Source: Asparagopsis taxiformis
Lineage: Eukaryota; Rhodophyta; Florideophyceae; Bonnemaisoniales; Bonnemaisoniaceae
Length of the DNA stretch: 35,454 nt
NCBI GenBank assembly: GCA_030407315.1
Contig: JALQPE010003056.1
Span: 1 to 35,454, forward strand
Direction: 5' to 3'
Part shown: one piece after another, positions 1-7,980 of the stretch
Position numbering within the stretch: the stretch's first letter is position 1
Layout: every line of letters begins with the position of its first letter
The notes under the pieces: generated by a model
Told to the model about the DNA's origin: nothing
The model's input: only the letters and a program-made list of their open reading frames with translations
The model's database searches: none
Translations under genes and position numbers: made by a program

Positions 1-2216
1 AATGCCACTTGGCGAAGCGCTTACAGCTAGGTGTTTCACCTCCAATTTTGGGCCTTTACCCAATTCTTTTAATTCTCAACTATTTTGGACTATCTATTCT
101 AACAGCAGTGCAATCACTGATCACGTGGCACGTACACCAGTGATAACTGAATTGTACACTACACCTCACAGTTTACACTGTATTTACAGTGTGCTAGCGC
201 CGCCGGCGCACCCGTCACTTAGGTTTTTCGACCACCCTACTGTATCAGTATTTAGCCTACCTATTGGGCACCAACCATAAGGAATTTAGGGCTACAAGCC
301 ACATATAATTTAGTATTTAACTAGAGGCGAACCGCCATGTCCTTTGATTGAAAAGCCAGCCGGAAGCTCGGTGTCCAATCTACCCCCAGGGTGCGTTTTG
401 CCTACTGATTCAGTGTGCTTCTCTCCCTTGCTATGTGCTTGGCACTCTTCCGGTGTCCCTTTTCGCTGATTCAGCTTCTCAATGTCGGGACGCTGTATCA
501 GCATTGCCCCTACCACGCGTCACCGGTGTGCGCGGCCCCTCAATCAAGTGTCTTCGGCCGCCTGGTGCCCACCCGGAGGTATGGTTCGAGCCCACTCCAA
601 CTTGCGTTTTCGCAGTCTCATTGCAGCCTTCTTCGCCTTTGGCTATAGTGTCTGGCCTGCTTCTGGAACCCATTCCCCCGCTGTATCAGCTTTCTGTCCT
701 GGCCGTCGTGCTGGTTCAGCAGCCCCCCCGCCGACCAATCGGACTTGGTTATTGAGTGCTCCCAACTATGTTTTTGGCAGTCTCATAGAAGCCTGTTTCG
801 TCTTTGGCTATACGCGCGACCGCGCCGACCCTGGTCACTCTCTGATTCATCTTTGACTGGTTATTCTGCTGGAATCAGCGTTCCCCTTCCCCGATACCAC
901 GCGTCCACCGGTGGTGCGCGTGCCCTTCGATCAGGTATCTTTGGGTGCCTGGTGCCCGGCTCTTGAGCCACTGCCCCTCTCCCGCTGTACCAGCGTATCG
1001 CTGTATGTATCGCTGTACCAGCGGCCGCCCCTACTCTCCAGGGTTCCCCCTTCTTCTTCCCTTTTGATTCTTATACAAGGCTACTCATCCCTTTGTGCCT
1101 GGTGTCCTCCCTTCTTCCTATTAGGGTTGGTGAACCACCATCCTTTCGGTGCACCACCATGACTCACCATGTGACCACAGGATTCTAGACGGGTCGTCTG
1201 TGTGGCATTAACAACCCACACTAAGGCAGGCGATTCGCCTTTGCTCTACCACACTCAACCCGAGCCTGACTACCGAGACAGGAGGGCTCGAACACCTCGC
1301 GGTGGCTCGCCGATTCGGCTTACAGCCAAGGCTGCCCGTTGTCGAATCGACCAAGCCTTGCACTACATGGCCTTCCTACAGAATCTGTGTTCGTCACTTC
1401 ACTGGTTTCATGAACCATGCATGGTGTGCTGAACTTGTAACACTTGTACAACATAATGTACTATAAACCTTTCAGGAAGTAACAGTATCAGTCGAGGCAA
1501 GGTATCAGCGAGTCCAACCGGCGGTACGCCGTTGGCCCTGACTGGGATAACTGATGCACTGCGGCGATGATTCATCCACTTCATGATTGGTACTGGGAGT
1601 TCGATGTGGAGAAGCTCCCTGTATAATCCCACACTAGCTGTGACAGCACAGCTTCTCGGACAAGCAAACCATACACGACGGCAAGTCATGATAGAGTCAT
1701 TGGAAGCTCAAGTGCATACGGCGATCCGCCCTCTGGACTTGTCTCTCCCTGGACTTCAGCTTCATAGATGGTTGGGGTACAAGACACGTGGTGCTTACTT
1801 CGTCATCCCCGGAACGGGTATAACGTGTATCACCGGCAGCAGTGATCGTCTGTCACTGGACTTGGCACCCATGTTACTCCGTTTCGGACAATGAAAGCAG
1901 CTGTGCACCCACTTGGTCGTAGGGGTAACCCCTGACCCCTCTCAATTCTTGCAGAGAGCTACCTTTGCTGTGATGAACCACCAGTGATTCACACGACAAG
2001 ATGTCCATGGCCGATCGGCGAAGAGGTATGATGATGGTGATCTATCCTACTTCCATGTAGAAAAGTGGTGATCTGATGACGAACCTCGACGGTACATGGC
2101 GTGCACCAACCCCTTGGTAATGGCCGTCCGCGAAGCGCGATCATCACAGGCATCTTCAACAATGACCTGACCCACGGCTCATCTAAGATCTCTGGTATGC
2201 GGTTCGCAAATGATGG
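1..2216. other. No recognised gene; degenerate repeat-rich DNA
   Basis: I see no coding region I can support here. The open frames are short, overlap on both strands and have no recognisable motifs. Segments between about 480 and 960 are degenerate copies of one another (separate entry). The stretch 1160-2216 contains small hairpins, such as the one around CCAACCGGCGG near 1518, but no tRNA, rRNA or transposase motif that I recognise. It may be decayed transposon sequence. It ends where the left LTR-like repeat of the retroelement begins. Confidence 0.5.
486..960. repeat. Degenerate dispersed/tandem repeat copies
   Basis: Two sets of related segments are visible. The segment at about 490-573 (containing TACCACGCGTCACCGGTG and GCCTGGTGCCC) recurs in altered form at about 871-960 (containing TACCACGCGTCCACCGGTGG and GCCTGGTGCCC). 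The segment at about 606-648 (GCAGTCTCATTGCAGCC then CTTTGGCTATA) recurs at about 770-812 (GGCAGTCTCATAGAAGCC then CTTTGGCTATA). The spacing is irregular, about 381 and 164 bp. They look like old duplications rather than an active satellite. Confidence 0.5.
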
Positions 2217-3007
2217 TGTGGTGCAATTTATGCCGCTAACGCGAACGCAGGTTGATGCGATATCGACGAGTTGAGTCCGCGTGCATCCGCGCTGAGTTAG
2301 TTAGTAAGCGAGCGTACGCGTGGCGAGTCGATTACGTGGCACGGTGCGCCTGCGCGAACTCGTGCGACTACGAGCCCGGCGCCACGTGTAGCGAATTCTA
2401 CGAATTTCCCTTTATTTCCCCTTTTTGGGTTTTTTATGACGAAAGTCTTTTTCCCAAATATTTCCCTTTTGCGTGCGAGCGAGCGGCCGCCGGCCGGCCG
2501 CGCAAGGACAACCTGTCCTGAGTAGTTAGCTATTAATGGTCGTTCTGCTTCGCACTTTACCAATAAACAGTCAGCATCTTCGCAGCTACGAGTTAAGCGT
2601 TTAGCGAATCGCGAGGACCGATTGCGTTGAAACGTTGCGTGCGGGTTGCTCACGATCGCCGACGTTCGCGTGCGCGCTGCGCATAAACCGATCGTCGAAC
2701 TGCGTCGCACCGCGATAGCGCGCGTTGCGTCGCACGCCACTAGGCCAGGGATTTACGACCCCTGTGTGGATCGCGTTGTGCTCGAGTTTACTCGGTGATC
2801 TCACCCTGAGATCACGGCTTGCGCCGGCCCGCGAATCCCGTGTTGCGATCGTTCCCTACGCGTTCCGCCGTTGTACCACCCGTTCGCCAGCGCGACCGAG
2901 CGACGCGCGAAACGCAAGTTCAACCAGCGCGTTACGGTTCACCTCGCCCTGACACGGCTGCAATTCTAGAACTCCCTTAGCGATCGCCACCCCGGCTGGT
3001 CCTACAA
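2217..3007 (+). repeat. Left LTR-like repeat
   Basis: This block begins TGTGGTGCAATTTA and ends GGTCCTACA, giving the TG...CA termini expected of an LTR. It matches the reverse complement of 6975-7758 along its length. Shared landmarks include the pyrimidine-rich block at about 2403-2470, the GGCCGGCCG-rich block at about 2484-2503, the hairpin GTGATCTCACCCTGAGATC at about 2795, and the TTCTAGAACTC block near 2965. A T-rich stretch at 2403-2470 could hold promoter or polyadenylation signals, but I cannot assign them. Confidence 0.8.
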
Positions 3008-3009
3008 CT

Positions 3010-3022
3010 GGTCTCTCGACCT
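3010..3022 (+). promoter_or_regulatory. Possible primer-binding site next to left LTR
   Basis: Two bases after the LTR end at 3007 comes TGGTCTCTCGACC. Retroelement primer-binding sites usually begin TGG, complementary to the CCA end of a tRNA, within a few bases of the 5' LTR. This supports the left copy as the genuine 5' LTR. The priming tRNA is not identified, so the call rests on position and the TGG start only. Confidence 0.35.
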
Positions 3023-3584
3023 AGAATTGCGCGAACCGACGTGCGAACTCAGCGAAGGACAGAAACTCCGCTTGGGGAAAACACGGGACGCCAAAACCTA
3101 TCGCTTACTCTAATTTCCCCTTTCTCCGTTCGTCGTGCGCGACAGCGAGGGCGATTGACGCGTGCGCGCGTATCGCTATCCCAGAAGCAGTGCTATAGCC
3201 TCTCTGGTTTGTATAACTACCCTATCTCTACTACGACGGTTCGCAGCGCGGAACGACGCGATCGGAGACGCAGCGCGTGCGCGCGCTAGTTCGCAACCCT
3301 AACGCGGGTTCGGCGGTGCCGAAAATACTGGGTTCGCGGACGATCGAGACCCGTCTTCGCGCGTTCCGAGCGAGGAAGAAGCCCTCCTGCGAGCGAACTC
3401 GTCCCCCTCACCCTTACAACGCGCGCCCGGTACGCAGACAATTTTCGGGAAGCGCTTCCCTTTTTACTTGCCAATTTTTCGACGCGCCGACGCGAGATTT
3501 TGACGCGCGCCGAATTCCCCTTTCTCCTTCCCCATCATCCCTTTTTCCCTTTTCCCTAGGCGACGATCGAACGCAACCGCGCTG

Positions 3585-5315
3585 ATGGATCCATCCGCGC
3601 CCGAGCGATCGAACGCGCCGACCGAACCGCCGCCAGTCGCGTCGCAAACGCACGCAGTCGACGCACTGGTCGCTTCACATATCCCTGACCCTACCGCTTC
3701 CCCGTGGCCGCCGCTACCGACGCAAGCGCTCGCGAGCATTGACGACGACGCGCAAACCTCCGACGACGGTGCCGCAACGAAGCGCGAGGCCGAGTTCCGC
3801 GTTTCCGACGTGCACGCTACGCCGTCCGCAACGCTTCCGAGCTTGGTTCGACAAGTAGTGGACGACCCTACGTTCCAATGCATGCTCCAGGCTGAAGTAC
3901 GAGCTGCGGTGGACCGCGCTATCAAAGGCCAATCACGTGGATTGACGGCTCAGATGAGGGCGCAAGTCCACAACCTAATCGTCACTACGATGGACTCCCG
4001 CGAGGAGCACAATATTGAACGCGCGAACGTCGCTGCGCGCGAAAACCGAACGCGAACCGCAACGCGCGCGACCCCCACGAACTACGCGCGCAACGCGGAC
4101 CCCGAAGGATGGCTGGAACTAGCGCGCCAGGACCTGTCATTCGACGACCACCCGCATTCGGGTAGCGACAATGGACCCGCGCATCCCGGGCTAGTAGAGA
4201 TCCAGCCGTTGAACGAGCTGTTCACGCGCGCGCTTTCATATCGCACGTACCGCTTGCGTAATACGGACCGCGCGTTTAACCGAGCAATTGCGAGCGAACT
4301 GGCTAACACCGCGAAAATGGTGCGCCATTCGATGCAAGGGGAGAATTTCACGGGCGCTGACGGAATCGCCGTGCTATCGTTCCTGAAGTATTTCAAGAGC
4401 GCATGCGACGACACCGGCGTATCTGAAGGCGCAGCGTTGCCGATTCTCAAGTATTTCCTGGCCGACGAGGCGCGCGACACGTTTCAAACGTACGTGGGAC
4501 GAACGTTCCGAGGAGCTCGCGCGGGCGTCGACTCGATTACGTGCTACGCGGAAGCCGTTCAGTGGCTCCTGCTAACCTATGCGCGCGAAGGCGACGTCGC
4601 GCAAGCGTATCGTGACGTGGCGCAACAAACGCAAGACCCGAAGGAAACCGAGACGCAATTCGCTACGAGACTACGACGCCGCGCGCTGCGCTGCGGCGAT
4701 GCGTTTAGCGAGGGAACGCTTGTTTCTATTTTCGTCGATGGTCTATGACCCTATGCGCAACACCTCGTGCGGGACGCGCTGTCTCGCGACCCGCGTCGAT
4801 ACACCTTTCGAGAGCTAGTCTCTATGGCGCAGAGCCACGGGGACACGCACCGAGCGATGACGCCGACGACGAGCGCGCGACCGCTATTACGGCGAACTCC
4901 TGCGCTCTACGTGGAAGAGGACGAGACACCGACGCTGCAGGCGCTGACCGTGGGGCATACCCCGCCATCAGGCCTCTCATCGCCAAACGTCTCAACCTCC
5001 GCCGCGACGCCGCACGCTCCGCGCGAACGGAAGTTCTCGACCCCGAGCCCCATGCGAAGTCCAACCTCGCTTGGCACCCCTTCGTCGAATTATCGCACGC
5101 CACGCTCTTGCGACGCCTCTCCCGCCGACCGCTCGCGCAGCTTTGCGCATAACGACGACAGAGAACGCGAACGCGCGGGACCGTACACGGCGCACATACC
5201 GCGCGCAACTTACCCACCGCCTATCGTGAGGCAGACGGCACCGGCCGACACGTCTCGCACAGCGGCGTTCCGATGTCTGATATGCCGAAAGTTCGGGCAC
5301 CCCATGGTGAATTGA
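3585..5315 (+). pseudogene. gag: Retrotransposon gag (capsid/nucleocapsid), interrupted
   Basis: Gag forms the particle that packages retroelement RNA. The first 387 residues have a Pro/Ala-rich N-terminus and then a Retrotrans_gag-like capsid region, with the typical end: an ETETQFATRLRR block followed by LVSIFVDGL just before the stop. An in-frame TGA at 4746 interrupts it. The same frame then continues through basic, Ser/Arg-rich sequence to a zinc-knuckle motif (C at 5274, C at 5283, GH at 5295-5300). The last cysteine of that CCHC knuckle falls exactly on a second TGA at 5313. I chose the start at 3585 because the ATG follows a CT-rich leader (about 3515-3560) and no upstream frame continues. 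The CpG-rich composition matches the rest of the element. The family is fairly sure; the element is clearly broken. Confidence 0.8.
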
Positions 5316-6119
5316 CCGCTGCTCTCATCCGAGCAACAGGCCGCGATTCGCGAGATGCATAGCCACGCGCGCCTGACGCCCGAAGAACTGAACCTGCAGC
5401 GCAACGTTCAGGTTTTCGAAGTTTCCGCGGACGATGACGCACGCGAGCGCGAAAGCGAACGCGCACGACGGCGAGCAGCTCACGCCCCACTCGGTTCGCT
5501 TCGCAGAAGACCCGGGAAACGCCTACGAGGAGTCGTAGCGGGTGGGCCGACTCCTCTCCACTCAACGGACACGCGACGCGCGATGACGCAACCGCCGCGC
5601 GCAAAACCGCCTCCGTTACCACCCGAAATAGTGGTCCTGTTTCAGACCCCTACCGCGAACTACAAACTCGAGATTCGCGTCGGATATAATCTACGCACGG
5701 CCACCGCGGTGACCGCTGTGCTTGATACCGGCGCGGGCCCGAGCCTCATTCGCGAGAACGTATTAGGTGCCGATTGGAAGCACCACGCTACGCCGTCGAC
5801 GCTGCGCTGCGCGATTATCAACGTTACTGCGACCGCTGAAGGGCGCTGCATTACGGTGCCCGCGACGAACCTATATGCGCAGAAGTTACTCCGTCTAACT
5901 AATGGAGAAACGCAGGTTCGGAGCAACGTACCCTTCCGTTTACAGATGCGAAACACTGGTAACCCCCTACAGGTATTCCGTAAAGGAAAGAAGATGGGTA
6001 CCGCTGTACCCAACCCCGTGGTTTGCCTACAAATCGCACTGGAAGCGCCGAACCCGCAAGACCGACCGCCCGACGACGCGACGCAACGCTACGAACCAGC
6101 CGGACCCGCGCGAAACTAA
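5316..6119 (+). pseudogene. Retroelement aspartic protease (gag-pol fragment)
   Basis: This continues the gag frame directly after the TGA at 5313. About 100 residues of charged linker are followed by a retropepsin-like domain with the catalytic motif VLDTGAGPSL (aspartate codon at 5724). In intact elements the protease dimerises and cleaves the Gag-Pol polyprotein. The ORF runs a little past the protease and ends at TAA 6117. At that point a full-length element would carry reverse transcriptase, but no YxDD-type motif or other RT block follows. The open part with a methionine starts at 5355, but that ATG is probably not a real start because the domain belongs to a polyprotein. Confidence 0.75.
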
Positions 6120-6839
6120 CGGAATTGCGAACGCGACGCCGCATTGGGAGGAATACCTCTTACGAACGACGCTACGCAACGAGCGGGAGAGACGACGCGA
6201 GCAAAGCGCGCCGACGGAGCGCGCGCATCGAAGTTAGAATACCCTGCGTCGGGCCCTTTCCCGGTTACAGGCTGCCGCGGGTACACGTACGAAATCATAA
6301 TCGACTGTGTGCCCGAATTCGTCAGCTCCGACCGCATTCGCTTAGCACCACGCAACGCGACGCACGCGCCTGCTACGCTAAACGACGAAGAAGGCAGTAC
6401 CGACGCGGAAAACGCAAACGACGTGGCGCGACAGGATTAACGCGTACTCGACGACGCACGCAAGATTGATCCGGAAGCTGGGTATGGGACGCGCGAGTTC
6501 ATGATGGACAAGTTAACGGCCAAGGGCATCAACGATGCCAGTGCACCCGTATTCCGTGTGCGTTGGAAGGGTTACTGCGATGATACGTGGGAGCCCAAAG
6601 CTTCGTTGCCCGCGTCCATCATAGCCCGCTTTCGCCGCGACCTGTGGCGGCCCGCGTCTAGCGCCGCTGCGAGCGACACTGGCGTCGACCCCGCGACATC
6701 GCGCGAACGCCGAGAGCGCCCAACGCAAAGCCCAGGCCCCACGGAGACACGCGCCAACGCACCGCGAATAACCCCGCCTAGCCGCACGAGCGCGCGCATC
6801 GCGAACCCGAAGAAGCCGCCCCGCGCGCAACGCAGCTAG
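6120..6839 (+). pseudogene. Integrase C-terminal tail plus chromodomain (pol remnant)
   Basis: The frame is the same as for gag and protease. The segment at about 6240-6360 encodes GPFPVTG...YTYEIIIDCVPE, followed by FVSSDRIRLAPR. This is the pattern of the small beta-barrel region at the C-terminus of Ty3/gypsy integrases. After a TAA at 6438 the frame reopens (from 6441) and encodes a chromodomain with VFRVRWKGY and DTWEPKASLP, followed by a basic, Pro/Ser-rich tail ending at 6839. In chromoviruses this domain steers integration to particular chromatin. RT, RNase H and the integrase DDE core are missing upstream, so the piece is a deletion remnant. The chromodomain call is strong, the integrase-tail call moderate. 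Confidence 0.75.
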
Positions 6840-6974
6840 CACGCAAAGCATTTCCAGAATCGACGATTGTCCGCATCTGGGCCGAAGCATATGCGGCGCG
6901 CAACGCGAGCGGGCCACCTAGCGATGTAGAAACCCAACGGGTGGAAATAGACGCGAACCGACGCTACTCCGTTG
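6840..6974. other. Retroelement 3' spacer
   Basis: A short CpG-rich spacer lies between the chromodomain stop codon and the right LTR-like repeat. An intact element would carry a purine-rich tract directly before the 3' LTR. Here the last bases before TGTAGGACC are CTACTCCGTTG, which is not a polypurine tract. This agrees with the right repeat not being in its normal orientation. Confidence 0.45.
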
Positions 6975-7758
6975 TGTAGGACCAGCCGGGATGGCGGTCA
7001 CTAAGAGAGTTCTAGAATCGCTTGCCTTGTCAGGGCGTGTTGAACCGTAACGCGCTCGTGAACTTGCGTTTCGCACGTCGCTTGGTCGCGGAGGCGATCG
7101 GGTGGTACAACGGCGGAACGCGCAGGGTCGATCGCAACACGGGATTCGCGGGCCGGTGCAAGCCGTGATCTCAGGGTGAGATCACCGAGTAAACTCGAGC
7201 TCAACACGATCCACGCAGGGGTCGTAAATCCCTGGCCTAGCGGTATGCGACGCAATTCGACGGTCGGTAAACGCGGCGCGCGCGCACGTACGTCGGCGAT
7301 CGTGAGCAATCCGCACGCAACGTCGTAACGCAATCGGTCCTCGCGACGCGCTCAACGCTTAACTCGTAGCTGCGAAAGTGCTGACTGTTTATTGGTAGGG
7401 TGCGAAGCCATGCGACCACTAATAGCTAACTTACTTGGGACAGGCTGTCCTTGTGTGGCCGGCCGGCGGCGGCCGCACGCTCGCACGCAAAAAAAGGGAA
7501 ATATTTGGGAAAAAGACTTTCGTCATAAAAAACCCAAAAAGGGAAATAAAGGGAAATTCGCGGAAAACGCTACACGTGGCGCGGCTCGCGGTTTCGTGGC
7601 AACGTACGCGCGCACGCGCTCGCATTGACGCTCCGTGACCCGTAATCAAGGCGCCACGCGTACGCTCGCTTACTAAACTAACTCAAACGGATGCTTGCGG
7701 ACTAACGTAAACGCGCGCGCTCGCATCGGTTCCATCGACCAACTTAAATTGCACCACA
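6975..7758 (-). repeat. Right LTR-like repeat, inverted relative to the left copy
   Basis: This block begins TGTAGGACCAGCC and ends TTGCACCACA. Its reverse complement matches the left repeat at 2217-3007, including the hairpin around GATCTCAGGGTGAGATC, the CTCGCACGC/GGCCGGCGG block near 7457-7485, and the pyrimidine/purine block at about 7490-7560 (purine-rich here, pyrimidine-rich on the left). Small indels and substitutions are scattered throughout, so the two copies are not recent identical products. LTRs of a single insertion should be direct repeats, so this orientation is abnormal. Confidence 0.8.
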
Positions 7759-7817
7759 CTCCCCCCGACTAACTTCACAGCGCGTCCTCGCGCGTAACGT
7801 TCTTGCGCACACGTTCA

Positions 7818-7940
7818 GCTCTCTTCTGTCTTGTTCTCCTCTTCCAATCTTCTTCTTCTCTTCCATCCTTCTACTTCTCTTCCATCTTTCTGTCTGTCTT
7901 CCATCCTTCTGTCTGTCTTCCATCCTTCTTCTCCATCCCG
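7818..7940 (+). promoter_or_regulatory. CT-rich leader upstream of the 952-residue gene
   Basis: About 120 bases are almost entirely C and T, with internal near-repeats of CTTCCATCCTTCTGTCTGT. They end some 40 bases before the ATG at 7981. Similar CT-rich stretches precede the gag start (3515-3560) and the second ParB/dioxygenase gene (about 30966-30995). Such tracts commonly mark promoter or transcription-start regions, but no TATA box is evident here, so the role is inferred. Confidence 0.35.
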
Positions 7941-7980
7941 CGCGCGTTCGCTCCGTTGACGCCACACGCGCTCGCGCTTC

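Larger units (their letters stand above)
2217..7758 (+). mobile_element. Defective Ty3/gypsy chromovirus-like retroelement with inverted LTRs
   Basis: An internal region encoding gag, aspartic protease, an integrase C-terminal tail and a chromodomain lies between two repeats of about 790 bp. The repeats start and end TG...CA, as LTRs do, but they are in opposite orientation. All the recognisable coding blocks (3585-6839) lie in one reading frame, interrupted by TGA at 4746 and 5313, TAA at 6117 and TAA at 6438. The reverse transcriptase, RNase H and integrase catalytic domains are absent, so the copy cannot move by itself. No 5-bp target duplication is visible: GATGG lies before the left repeat and CTCCC after the right one. 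Confidence 0.8.

Noticed and set aside
2..1894. Several short open frames in the first 2 kb
   Set aside because: They overlap each other on both strands, have no recognisable motif and coincide with degenerate repeats.
2217..7758. DIRS or Ngaro type tyrosine-recombinase retroelement, suggested by the inverted terminal repeats
   Set aside because: The internal region has an aspartic protease (DTGAG), integrase tail and chromodomain, and I see no tyrosine recombinase motif.
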